Origin: Desulfobacterales bacterium
GTDB taxonomy: Bacteria > Desulfobacterota > Desulfobacteria > Desulfobacterales > UBA11574
Assembly (NCBI GenBank): GCA_030601485.1
Contig: JAUVTO010000006.1
Span: 1 to 23,085, forward strand
Length of the DNA: 23,085 nt
Direction of reading: 5' to 3'
A model generated the notes under the pieces. The model searched no databases and was not told the DNA's origin. It saw only the letters and a list, made by a program, of their open reading frames with translations. Shown here one piece after another: positions 1 through 8,217 of the stretch; positions within the stretch are counted from its first letter, which is position 1, and every line of letters begins with the position of its first letter. The position numbers were made by a program, and so were the translations under genes.

Positions 1-36
1 ACAGCCAAAAAAATTATGGATGAGGAAAAAGAATAA
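1..36 (+). CDS. C-terminal tail of a truncated upstream gene
   Basis: The first 36 bases read in frame 1 as eleven residues (TAKKIMDEEKE) and a TAA stop, 22 bp before the next start codon. The short spacing and same strand fit the end of an upstream gene in one operon with the receiver protein. Eleven lysine- and glutamate-rich residues do not identify a family, and a chance open frame of this length cannot be excluded. Confidence 0.35.
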   Translation, partial: TAKKIMDEEKE

Positions 37-58
37 CGGGTTTACGGGAGAACAATAA

Positions 59-487
59 ATGCAGATTAAAGTACTGTTGGTAGACGATGAAAAAGATTTT
101 GTTGAAACCCTGGCCCAGCGTTTAGAGATGAGGGACTTTGATGTTAAAACCGCTCTTGGCGGGGATGAAGCCCTGGGTCTGATCCTGGAATCCGACGTTG
201 ACGTTATTGTTCTGGATGTTCTCATGCCGGGAAAAGACGGCATTCAAACCCTAAAGGAAATCAAGGACTTAAAGCCACTTGTTAATGTCATCATGCTCAC
301 CGGCCACGCAACGGTTGATACGGCCATTGAAGGCATGAGATTAGGAGCTTATGATTATCTTATGAAGCCTACCGAGACAGAGATTCTGGTGGAAAAAATC
401 ATGAGCGCTCATAAAATTAAGGCTGAACATGAAGAGCGTATTCGCCAAGCCGAGATTAAAGGCCTTCTCAAAAGACGAGGCTGGTGA
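59..487 (+). CDS. Single-domain response regulator (CheY-like receiver)
   Basis: A 142-residue protein that is almost entirely a phosphoacceptor receiver domain (about residues 3-118) with a short basic, probably helical tail. The acidic pocket is visible as VDDE near the N-terminus. The phosphoacceptor aspartate is in the VLDVLMPG segment (about residue 52), the switch threonine in MLTGHA (about 80), and the conserved lysine in the YLMKP motif (about 103). No output domain follows, so it would act through protein contacts or as a phosphorelay intermediate. It ends with the basic RRGW tail. The truncated gene 22 bp upstream may encode its partner. Family assignment is secure; the signal and target are unknown. 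Confidence 0.93.
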   Translation: MQIKVLLVDDEKDFVETLAQRLEMRDFDVKTALGGDEALGLILESDVDVIVLDVLMPGKDGIQTLKEIKDLKPLVNVIMLTGHATVDTAIEGMRLGAYDYLMKPTETEILVEKIMSAHKIKAEHEERIRQAEIKGLLKRRGW

Positions 488-706
488 TGGCTTGTAATAG
501 CCCTGATAGTGACTGATACGCAGTTCACTTCAAGGTCATTTCTAAAATTCGCTTGCACCGTATATCGGGGTTGGTTCAGAAAATAACGGCTTTGATACAG
601 ATAGGAAAGCAAGGAAATATCTATAACATCCTGCCGGCAAATTTCCAACCTATACATTTATCCCTAAAGACAAGGGCGCTAAATCAAATAATTCAGGAGG
701 ATTGGC
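488..706. other. Non-coding gap between receiver and CBS genes
   Basis: No convincing gene, terminator or sigma54 promoter was found in these 219 bases. The right end carries a clear ribosome binding site (aggagg at about 695-700) for the CBS gene. The gap suggests that the CBS gene has its own promoter, but I could not place one. Confidence 0.5.
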
Positions 707-1261
707 ATGAAAAAGAAATTTGTAAAAGAATTGATGATTCCGTTTGCTGAATATTCAACGGTTTCTCAAGACGCTACTTTATTCGAGGCTGTCATGGCCC
801 TGGAAAAAGCGTTAGAAGAGTCTGACCAGACCCGCTTTCCAGATAAGGCGGTTCTGATATATGATAAGGATAATAATATTGTCGGCAAAGTGAGCCAACT
901 GGATATACTCAGGGCCTTGGAACCGAAATATGAAACAATGGGTATTCCGGGATCATTATCCCGTTTCGGTTTAACTCCGCAGTTTCAAAAAACTATGCTC
1001 GAACAACTCCGCTTTTGGGACAAACCCATGGATGATATTTGCAAAAAAGCCGCCCGGATAAAAGTGAAAGAATTTATGTACACCCCCGGCGAAGGCGAAT
1101 ATATTAGTGAAGATTCATCCATGGACAAGGCCATCAATCAACTTGTCATGGGACGTCATCAGTCTTTGCTTGTGATGAAAAACGACAAGATCGTGGGGAT
1201 CTTAAGGAAAACTGATGTGTTTATGGAGATTGTCCGGGCTATGAAAGCCTGCGAACTATAA
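707..1261 (+). CDS. CBS-domain-pair protein
   Basis: A 184-residue soluble protein with two CBS motifs, at about residues 8-70 (ending in the IVGKVSQLDILRAL strand-helix) and 118-178 (ending in the KIVGILRKTDVFMEI segment), joined by a linker of about 45 residues. CBS pairs bind adenosine nucleotides or related ligands and usually regulate a partner. There is no catalytic or membrane domain here. The ATG at 707 is preceded by AGGAGG at good spacing. The gene lies 80 bp upstream of an anion transporter on the same strand, so it could act as a regulatory subunit of that transporter or of the two-component system nearby; both are inferences from position only. Confidence 0.9.
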   Translation: MKKKFVKELMIPFAEYSTVSQDATLFEAVMALEKALEESDQTRFPDKAVLIYDKDNNIVGKVSQLDILRALEPKYETMGIPGSLSRFGLTPQFQKTMLEQLRFWDKPMDDICKKAARIKVKEFMYTPGEGEYISEDSSMDKAINQLVMGRHQSLLVMKNDKIVGILRKTDVFMEIVRAMKACEL

Positions 1262-1341
1262 GCATGCAAAGAGATCCGGCATAATTGATAACCGACTCGA
1301 ATCAGTAACCGGTATAATATTTCAGACAAGGAGAATGGTAT

Positions 1342-2814
1342 ATGACAAGCGATTCTATGGTCATTCAAAAAAGCAAGTTCGAGTGGAAACGATATCTGTT
1401 GCTCTCAATAGGAATAGCATTGTTTGCAGTAACTTTTTATTCATCTCCCTGGCCCGATGCCATAGATCCCATGGGAGAACATTTTCCCTTGAGCAAGGCG
1501 GGAAAAGGGGCGATCGCCGTTTTTCTTCTGGCCGGAACCTGGTGGGTCTTTGAAGTGGTGCCCATCGGCATAACCAGTCTGGCCATCGGCGTACTTCAGG
1601 CCCTTTTCCTGATTCGTCCGGCCAAGGTGGCTTTTAACGATTTTATGGATCCTTCGGTAATGTTCATCTTTGCTTCCATCGTTATCGGACTGGTTTTTAC
1701 CAAGACAGGTCTGACCAAACGCCTGGCTTACAAGATGCTGGTGATCGTAGGAGAAAAAACCAGCATGATATATCTGGGATGTTTTGTGGTTACCGCAGCC
1801 CTGACGCACATTATGGCCCATACGGCCGTGGCAGCTACAATTTACCCGCTTTTGCTGGCGGTTTACAGCCTTTACGGAGAAGGAGACAAACCCACCAAAT
1901 TCGGCAAAGGACTCTTTATGGGCATGGCCTATGTGGCCGGGGCCGGCAGCATCGTGACACTTTTGGGAGCAGCGCGCGGTGCCGTGGCCGTCGGTTTTTA
2001 TAACGATATTGTGGGGAGAAACATTTCCTTTTTTCAGCTCAGCTATTATATGTTCCCCATCGGATGGATCATGACGTTTCTTCTGTGGGGTTTTTTCATG
2101 ATCTTTATGAAACCCGAAAAAAAGGTCATTCCCGGCTTGAGGGAAAAAGCCAGACTTCTCAATGCCGAATTAGGCTCTATTACCCGCAAAGAGATCGTAG
2201 CTGCCGCCATCGTCTTTGCCTGTATCCTGGTTATGTCCCTGCGCTCCTTTGTCCCGATGTTACAGCCGATTAACAAGACAGCCATCATCCTGATTTCAAC
2301 CATCCTGTTTTTTATCACCGGCATTCTCGATCTCGACGATCTCGAGGATGTTCCGTGGAACATTATCCTGCTGTTTGCCGGCGCCATGAGCATCGGTTTC
2401 TGCCTTTGGGATACCGGCGCTGCCAGATGGATGGCCGTGAACTGGCTGGTAATGTTTCAAAAAGCCAACTGGTTTGTTTTTGTGATGAGCATCGCATTTT
2501 TTGTCATGATTATGACCAATTTCATTATGAACGTGGCAGCCATTGCCATCTCTCTGCCGGTGGCACTGGTGATTGCTCCCTATCTTGGCGTGGCACCGGA
2601 AGTGATTCTTTTTGCTTCCCTGGTGACTGCCGGCATGCCGTTTTTGCTGCTGGTGGGGGCGGCGCCCAATGCAATTGCTTACGATTCAAAGATGTTTACG
2701 ACCGGAGAGTTCTTTTTGTACGGCATACCGGCCAGTATCATACTGATGGTTGTGGTCGCTTTTGCGTCCTATGTTCTCTGGCCCCTGATGGGAATGCCCG
2801 TGACATTACACTAA
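1342..2814 (+). CDS. DASS/SLC13-type sodium:anion symporter
   Basis: A 490-residue polytopic inner-membrane protein with about 11-13 hydrophobic segments, matching the divalent-anion:Na+ symporter (SLC13/ArsB-like) architecture: an N-terminal half, a charged cytoplasmic linker (about residues 253-280), and a C-terminal half. The C-terminal GAAPNAIAYDSKMFTTGEF segment corresponds to the family's 'PPNAI' motif region. The two places where family members carry Ser-Asn-Thr signatures read AHTAVAA (about 155) and MNVAAIA (about 396), so substrate binding may differ from dicarboxylate or citrate carriers. In a sulfate reducer, sulfate or another oxyanion is a reasonable guess, but the sequence does not decide it. 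ATG at 1342 has AAGGAG 8 bp upstream. Confidence 0.85.
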   Translation: MTSDSMVIQKSKFEWKRYLLLSIGIALFAVTFYSSPWPDAIDPMGEHFPLSKAGKGAIAVFLLAGTWWVFEVVPIGITSLAIGVLQALFLIRPAKVAFNDFMDPSVMFIFASIVIGLVFTKTGLTKRLAYKMLVIVGEKTSMIYLGCFVVTAALTHIMAHTAVAATIYPLLLAVYSLYGEGDKPTKFGKGLFMGMAYVAGAGSIVTLLGAARGAVAVGFYNDIVGRNISFFQLSYYMFPIGWIMTFLLWGFFMIFMKPEKKVIPGLREKARLLNAELGSITRKEIVAAAIVFACILVMSLRSFVPMLQPINKTAIILISTILFFITGILDLDDLEDVPWNIILLFAGAMSIGFCLWDTGAARWMAVNWLVMFQKANWFVFVMSIAFFVMIMTNFIMNVAAIAISLPVALVIAPYLGVAPEVILFASLVTAGMPFLLLVGAAPNAIAYDSKMFTTGEFFLYGIPASIILMVVVAFASYVLWPLMGMPVTLH

Positions 2815-2861
2815 AGAGATTAGGGGCTTTGCGCCGGAAGGACTGTGGAAGGTTTACTGAA

Positions 2862-3138
2862 AAAAAATGAACGTCCAACATCGAATGTTGAATGGAAAAA
2901 GATAAAAAAACAGAAGAATTAATTAAGATTTTCGTTACAAGTATCAAAACCACTGAAAAGAAAAAGAAATAGTCAGTCAAAGGTGGACGTGCAGCTGTGT
3001 AATTCGATGTTGGAATAATTTGAGGAGCGGAGCGACATCATTATTCGACGTTGGACGTTCAATGTTCGATGTTGGACGTTCATCTTTTAATATGTTGGAC
3101 GTTCATCTTTTAATATTTTCGACGTTCATCTTTTAAAA
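2862..3138. repeat. Inverted-repeat-bounded element with three tandem 23-mers
   Basis: The spacer 2815-3174 holds no full gene. A 25-base arm at 2868-2892 recurs inverted at 3058-3082 with two mismatches, and flanking A/T runs extend the match. From 3071 the unit GTTGGACGTTCATCTTTTAA is repeated about three times (3071-3093, 3094-3117, 3118-3138 with a changed first part). Between the arms there is a short open frame (2892-2972) and a GAGGAGCGGAGCGAC stretch at 3021-3035. The layout suggests a small mobile or recombination-prone intergenic element. The downstream kinase promoter may lie within it. Confidence 0.75.
2892..2972 (+). pseudogene. Possible relic of four-helix-bundle (S23/IVS) protein tail
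   Basis: Twenty-six codons beginning ATG at 2892 end in TAG and read as lysine-rich residues including TEELIKIFVTSIKTTEKK. From memory, proteins of the 23S rRNA intervening-sequence / four-helix-bundle family end in a similar segment (an aliphatic 'xxIFVASIKTAR' helix). In desulfobacteria these genes are often flanked by simple repeats, as here. Only the tail is present, with no ribosome binding site and no N-terminal helices. If the match is real, it is a deletion remnant inside the repeat element. A chance similarity is possible. Confidence 0.3.
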
Positions 3139-3174
3139 CAACCACGTACGGCATAAATGTAATAGGATCTTTCA

Positions 3175-4638
3175 GTGTGGTATCGCATCAATCTTCGTAA
3201 CCGGATTTACCTGATTTTGGCCGCCCTGGTGTTTATCACTTTGATGGGCGGTTTAATTACGGTATGGTATACTTATCGCCTTGAAAGGGCTTTGACCGGA
3301 ATTATTGACCGGGATCTGGTTGCATACCAGTCGGCTGAATCTTTTGAAACCGCCCTTATCAATCAAAAAGGTTTTGTGTCTTACTATTTTTTAGACGGTG
3401 ATCCCGACTGGCTCAGGCAACTGGAGAAATACCGCCAGATATTCAATGAGCAGCTCCATACCACCCGATTGCTGGTTGAAGACCAGGAACAAAAAGAAGC
3501 CATTGATCAAATCGAGCGGGAATACCGGCTTTACATCCACGACAAAGACCGCGTTATTGCCTTCTATAAGGCCGGAGAGCGGGAGAAAGGCACCAGACTG
3601 CACCAGAAAGTGCGCGATCGTTTTTTTAAAATCCTGGAATTATGCGAAAGATACAAAGATTTTCATACCAAAAAAATCATGTTGGCCAGGAACGAAAGCT
3701 TGCTCCAGGCCCGAGAACTCAGGTTTATTGCAGGAGCTGCTATATTGGTGGTTTTTTCTCTGAGTGTTCTTTTGGCCTTTATTCTGGCAAACCAGATTTT
3801 AGATCCCTTGCGCCGGTTGGCTCAGGAAGCGAATAAGGAGGGTGCTTTGAAAAAGTCGGGTGACGAAGTCAAAGCAATCAGTCGCAGCGTGCACGACTTG
3901 ATCGAAGCAGCCGGCCAGACCCACATCGAGCTTGAGCGCAGCCGTGAACACCTTTTGCAGGCCGAAAAGATGGCCATGGTGGGTAAACTTGCGGCTGGAA
4001 TGGCCCACAGCATTCGCAACCCGCTCACATCGGTAAAAATGCGCCTGTTTTCGCTAAGCCGGTCCCTAAAACTGACCGATTACCAGAAAGAAGATATTGA
4101 TGTGATCTCCGAGGAAATTCGCCATACCGACGCCATTGTTCAGAGTTTTCTGGAGTTTTCACGGCCGCCCAGGCTCAAAATGCAGCAGATCAGTCCGTCT
4201 ATAGTGGTTGACATGGGCCTGCAGTTACTGGAACACAGACTGAAATCATATGACGTAACCGTTGATGTGATCCGGGAACGTCTGCTTCCCGAGATCCAGG
4301 CTGATCCCGAGCAATTAAAGGAAGTCCTGGTTAATATTATTATTAATGCATGTGAGGCCATGGCACAGGGAGGATCCATTGTTATCCACGAGGAAGAAGC
4401 TTTGGCACCGCCGCTGGGCAGGGTTGCGGTGATTCGACTAAAGGACAACGGCCCGGGTATGCCCGAATCGATTCACGACAAAATTTTTCAACCCTTTTTC
4501 AGCACCAAAGAAGATGGTACGGGCCTGGGATTGAGCATTGCAAGCAGGATTGTTGAAGAGCACCAGGGCAGGCTGGATGTCAAATCAAAGGAAGGCCAAG
4601 GATCGACGTTTATCATCACGCTTCCGATAGAGGAATGA
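3175..4638 (+). CDS. Membrane sensor histidine kinase (HAMP-HisKA-HATPase)
   Basis: A 487-residue inner-membrane kinase. Residues 11-33 are the first membrane span, 35-182 a mostly helical periplasmic sensor (CHASE3 or four-helix-bundle-like), and 183-207 the second span. A HAMP-like linker follows, then a HisKA dimerisation domain with phosphoacceptor H278 in AHSIRNPLTS, and an HATPase domain with N box around N391, DNGPGM at 424-429 and GTGLGLS at 448-454. The residue after the histidine is serine, where most kinases have glutamate or aspartate. Translation starts at GTG (3175); the neighbouring regulator also uses GTG. The gene ends 4 bp before the sigma54 activator, which is almost certainly its cognate regulator. 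Confidence 0.93.
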   Translation: MWYRINLRNRIYLILAALVFITLMGGLITVWYTYRLERALTGIIDRDLVAYQSAESFETALINQKGFVSYYFLDGDPDWLRQLEKYRQIFNEQLHTTRLLVEDQEQKEAIDQIEREYRLYIHDKDRVIAFYKAGEREKGTRLHQKVRDRFFKILELCERYKDFHTKKIMLARNESLLQARELRFIAGAAILVVFSLSVLLAFILANQILDPLRRLAQEANKEGALKKSGDEVKAISRSVHDLIEAAGQTHIELERSREHLLQAEKMAMVGKLAAGMAHSIRNPLTSVKMRLFSLSRSLKLTDYQKEDIDVISEEIRHTDAIVQSFLEFSRPPRLKMQQISPSIVVDMGLQLLEHRLKSYDVTVDVIRERLLPEIQADPEQLKEVLVNIIINACEAMAQGGSIVIHEEEALAPPLGRVAVIRLKDNGPGMPESIHDKIFQPFFSTKEDGTGLGLSIASRIVEEHQGRLDVKSKEGQGSTFIITLPIEE

Positions 4639-4642
4639 AATC

Positions 4643-6079
4643 GTGAGTACCATTCTGATCATTGACGACGATGACCAGTTGCGTAAAAGTTTCGACAAGC
4701 TTTTGAAAGAAGAGGGCTATCACTCTAAATGCGCTGCTTCCGGGGAATCAGGTCTTAAAATAATAGAAAAGGAGATTCCGGACCTTGTTATCCTGGACAT
4801 GCGGTTGCCGGGCATGAACGGCTTTGAAACTTTTCAGGTCATTCACGAAATAGAGCCCAGGCTTCCCGTGATTATCATGACCGCCTACAGCACTACTGAA
4901 ACCGCCATCAAAGCCACCAAGATGGGAGCATTCGACTATATTCTCAAGCCCTTTGATATTCCTGACATGTTGACGGTAATTAAACAGGCATTGGAAGCCG
5001 GCCGTTTCATGCGTTCGCCGGTGGATATGGATCCCGTACCTGATGAAAGTTTCCGCGATGCCATAATTGGACGGAGCAAACCCATGCAGGAGATTTACAA
5101 GGCCATCGGCCGGGTTGCCTCGACGGATGCTACGGTCCTAATCAGAGGAGAATCCGGTACGGGAAAAGAACTGGTAGCCCGGGCCGTTTACCAGCACAGC
5201 CGGAGGGCAAACAAGCCCTTCCTGGTGATCAACTGTGTTGCGATTCCCGAAAGCCTTTTAGAAAGCGAACTGTTCGGTTATGAAAAAGGAGCATTTACCG
5301 GGGCTGCTCATCGCCGGGTGGGAAAAATCGAACAGGCCCACGGCGGAACCATATTTTTGGACGAAATCGGGGACATGCCGTTAAGCATCCAGGCCAAAAT
5401 CCTGCGTTTACTCCAGGAAAAAAGCATTGAGCGACTTGGAGGCCGGGCAATCATTCCCGTGGATGTAAGAATTGTGGCCGCCACCAATCGTAACCTTGAA
5501 TCCGCCCTGGAACAAGGCCGTTTTCGGGAAGACCTCTACTATAGGCTTAAGGTGGTCACTATCTTTCTACCTTCCCTGAGGGAACGGGCCAAGGATATTC
5601 TGTTACTGGCCGATTATTTTCTGGCACGCTTTTCCCGTGAAGCCAAGATTGAAAACCCGGGAATCACTAAAGAGGCAAAGGCCATACTTACCGCCTCCCC
5701 CTGGCAGGGTAATGTGCGGGAGCTGGGCAACACACTTCAAAAGGCATTGATTTTTAATCGCGGGGCTCCTATTTCTCAGGAAGACATCTCCCAGGCTATC
5801 AGCGGCGCAAATGAAGGAAGGGGGACAGATTTAGCAAAAGGTGATCAGGCCATTCGGCAATGGGTGTATCAGATGCTTACCTCTCAATCAGATGAAAACA
5901 TCTTTGATGCCTGCATGGGCCACTTTACCAGTATCGTTATTAGCGAAACATTAAAACTCACCAGTGGAAACCGCTCAAAGGCGGCGAAACTTCTCGGACT
6001 TTCCAGACCCACCCTTCATTCCAGGATCGAAAAGTACGGAATTAAATTCGAAACTTCTGTTACAGAAGACCCGAAATGA
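4643..6079 (+). CDS. NtrC-family sigma54-dependent response regulator
   Basis: A 478-residue activator with three domains. The receiver (1-120) has acidic pocket DDDD at 8-11, phosphoacceptor D52 and a KP motif at 102-103. The AAA+ sigma54-interaction domain (about 140-370) has Walker A GESGTGKE at 169-176, the sigma54-contacting GAFTGA loop at 216-221 and Walker B FLDE at 238-241. The C-terminal Fis-type helix-turn-helix (about 430-470) includes GNRSKAAKLLGLSRPTL. All key ATPase residues are present, so it should be a functional activator. Start is GTG at 4643, 4 bp after the kinase stop. A sigma54 promoter 133 bp downstream of its stop points to the Na+/Pi cotransporter gene as a likely target. 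Confidence 0.95.
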   Translation: MSTILIIDDDDQLRKSFDKLLKEEGYHSKCAASGESGLKIIEKEIPDLVILDMRLPGMNGFETFQVIHEIEPRLPVIIMTAYSTTETAIKATKMGAFDYILKPFDIPDMLTVIKQALEAGRFMRSPVDMDPVPDESFRDAIIGRSKPMQEIYKAIGRVASTDATVLIRGESGTGKELVARAVYQHSRRANKPFLVINCVAIPESLLESELFGYEKGAFTGAAHRRVGKIEQAHGGTIFLDEIGDMPLSIQAKILRLLQEKSIERLGGRAIIPVDVRIVAATNRNLESALEQGRFREDLYYRLKVVTIFLPSLRERAKDILLLADYFLARFSREAKIENPGITKEAKAILTASPWQGNVRELGNTLQKALIFNRGAPISQEDISQAISGANEGRGTDLAKGDQAIRQWVYQMLTSQSDENIFDACMGHFTSIVISETLKLTSGNRSKAAKLLGLSRPTLHSRIEKYGIKFETSVTEDPK

Positions 6080-6086
6080 TTTGTGC

Positions 6087-6103
6087 TTTTACATTTTGTA
6101 AAA
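6087..6103. promoter_or_regulatory. Palindrome, candidate activator-binding site
   Basis: TTTTACA-TTT-TGTAAAA is a perfect 7-3-7 inverted repeat about 110 bp upstream of the -24 element of the sigma54 promoter at 6212, a typical distance for an enhancer site of an NtrC-type protein. It lies just past the stop codon of the activator gene. It has no GC-rich stem or following T-run, so a terminator is less likely. Binding by the adjacent regulator is inference. Confidence 0.35.
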
Positions 6104-6211
6104 AATTCTGACACCCTTTCCATTTCCATTCTAAGTAAGAATCCCATCCAGTCTTTAAAAATATTCTGACTTATTAAGGGGTTATTCCATCATATCTCCA
6201 ACAACCATTCT

Positions 6212-6227
6212 TGGCATGTCTCTTGCT
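6212..6227 (+). promoter_or_regulatory. Sigma54 (-24/-12) promoter
   Basis: TGGCATGTCTCTTGCT matches the sigma54 consensus TGGCAC-N5-TTGCW at all positions except the sixth (T for C), with the required spacing between GG and GC. It lies in the gap between an NtrC-type activator gene and the cotransporter gene and points toward the latter. The predicted transcript start is about 6238-6240, giving a leader of about 130 nt before the ATG at 6372. Confidence 0.7.
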
Positions 6228-6371
6228 CTCTTGTTGATGAAGGTTCGAGTAAAAGGGATAAAGAAATTCACGGCTTATGAAGTATAAACCTTGCAGTGGA
6301 CCCTCTGGATATATTAACAGCCGCGCCTTGGAAAATTAAAGCTGTAATCTTTATATATTTCTGGAAAAACA

Positions 6372-8045
6372 ATGAGTATTTTAAATGTGTTGATTCAAAC
6401 CATCGGTGGCTTGGGCCTGTTTATCCTTGGGATGAAGATGATGACCGACGGCCTCCAAGGATCGGCCGGAAAACGAATCAAAAAAATCATATGCGCGGTT
6501 TCATCGAACCGGATCATCGGTTGCCTCACAGGGGCCGGAGTTACCGCCATCGTGCAATCATCTTCAGCGACCACCGTTATGATGATCGGATTTGTAAGTG
6601 CCGGATTAATGACTTTACAACAGGCCGTTAGTGTTATCTTGGGCGCCAATATCGGAACAACGGTGACCGCACAGTTAATCGCTTTTAAATTGACCAAAGC
6701 GGCTCTGCCGGCCATCGCCATCGGCGTAGCTATGAAATTCTTCACCCAACAAAAAAAATACCGATACATCGGTGAGGTAATCTTGGGATTCGGCCTGCTT
6801 TTCTTTGGCATGACGGTCATGAAACACGGGCTGACCCCGATTAAAAATGATCCTTCCTTTATTGAATTTTTTACCAAATTCGACCCCAGCAGTGCCGGTG
6901 GTCTTGTTCTCTGTGTATTTATCGGCGCTGTTCTGACAATCTTGGTTCAATCTTCATCCGCCACCATTGGATTGACGATGACCTTGGCTACCCAGGGACT
7001 GTTGACGTTTCCAGGTGCGATGGCCCTGGTTCTTGGAGAAAATATCGGGACCACTATCACGGCCGAACTGGCGACCATAGGCTCCGCCAATATCAACGCT
7101 CACAGAGCCGCCAGAGCCCACACGACGTTCAATGTCATCGGTGTAGCCTTTATGCTGCTTATCTTTCCGTATTTCGTCGGTTTCATAGAATTTGTAGCCA
7201 TGCATTTGGGAGCGGGACCGGTCGCTGAAGTTGTTGAAGGCGACAGGGTCAATATCGCCCGCTATATCGCCAACGGCCATACCTTGTTCAATGTCATCAA
7301 CGCGATAATATTTCTGTTTTTCCTGCCGGTGCTGATAAAAGTTGCAATTTTATTATCCCCTAAAGAGGATGAGCCGGAAGATATATACCGGTTACCGGAT
7401 TTCGGCACCAAGTTTGATGATACTCCCATCGCCGCTTTGGCCAAGGCCCGCAGTGAAATTGTCAGGATGTCCAAAACCGCAATTGGCGCACTCAAAGATA
7501 CGATCCAACGGATTGAAGACAGGGATTATAAAAAGTTAAGCAAGTGGAAACGTATTGAAAACCATCTGGATGACATGCAAAGGGAGATTACTTCCTATTT
7601 AACCAGAATTTACCAGAGTGATGTGAACGAATCCGAAGCCAGAGAAATCTGCAGTTTAATGAGAATGACGAACAACATCGAAAGAATCGGTGATTCAGTG
7701 GAGGATATCGCTCAGCTTACGGAAAAGATCATTGAAGACAATTTACAATTTGCACAATTTGCCAGGACCGACTTGAAAACAATCTCGGAAAAGGTCATCG
7801 CATTCGTCGATCTTGTCACCCTGGGTATCCATCAACCTATCGAAAATTTTATGAAACAAGCCGAGGAAATTGGAACCATGGTTAACGTGATGACAGAAGA
7901 GATGCGGCAGGATCACATTTCAAGACTGCGCAGCGGTGAATGCGGCCTTGACCAGGGTCTGGTGTTCATCGACCTCTTGTCGACTTTCGAAAAGATCGGC
8001 GATTACTGTTTCAATATTGCGCAAGCGGTAGCGGGCATTAAATGA
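6372..8045 (+). CDS. Na+/phosphate cotransporter family protein with PhoU-like tail
   Basis: A 557-residue membrane protein of the Na/Pi-cotransporter II (NptA/YjbB-like) family. The two inverted halves each carry the family signature: QSSSATT at about residues 62-68 followed by GANIGTTVTA (91-100), and QSSSATIG at 193-200 followed by GENIGTTITAE. A hydrophobic stretch ends near residue 335. About residues 355-550 form a soluble, helical PhoU-like domain, as in many bacterial members. It probably moves phosphate across the inner membrane with sodium; direction and exact substrate are not shown by sequence. The Shine-Dalgarno is weak. A sigma54 promoter lies 145 bp upstream, so expression probably depends on the adjacent two-component pair. 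Confidence 0.92.
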   Translation: MSILNVLIQTIGGLGLFILGMKMMTDGLQGSAGKRIKKIICAVSSNRIIGCLTGAGVTAIVQSSSATTVMMIGFVSAGLMTLQQAVSVILGANIGTTVTAQLIAFKLTKAALPAIAIGVAMKFFTQQKKYRYIGEVILGFGLLFFGMTVMKHGLTPIKNDPSFIEFFTKFDPSSAGGLVLCVFIGAVLTILVQSSSATIGLTMTLATQGLLTFPGAMALVLGENIGTTITAELATIGSANINAHRAARAHTTFNVIGVAFMLLIFPYFVGFIEFVAMHLGAGPVAEVVEGDRVNIARYIANGHTLFNVINAIIFLFFLPVLIKVAILLSPKEDEPEDIYRLPDFGTKFDDTPIAALAKARSEIVRMSKTAIGALKDTIQRIEDRDYKKLSKWKRIENHLDDMQREITSYLTRIYQSDVNESEAREICSLMRMTNNIERIGDSVEDIAQLTEKIIEDNLQFAQFARTDLKTISEKVIAFVDLVTLGIHQPIENFMKQAEEIGTMVNVMTEEMRQDHISRLRSGECGLDQGLVFIDLLSTFEKIGDYCFNIAQAVAGIK

Positions 8046-8217
8046 AGCTCTCCACCGCAAGCGGATGGGGTATTTAAAAATCATAACAGACTTCAGATGA
8101 TTGGAAGCCTCCTTGAAAACAGATTTGCCGCCACGCATTTTGAACGCTTTGTTGAAGCGACAGAACACTACTTTGGGAGCGCCGGCCTGACCGCTTCACC
8201 TTACGGCATGAATTTAT

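Noticed and set aside
3071..3138. Three tandem 23-mers as a possible CRISPR array.
   Set aside because: Units are directly adjacent with no unique spacers, are not palindromic, and no cas genes are nearby.
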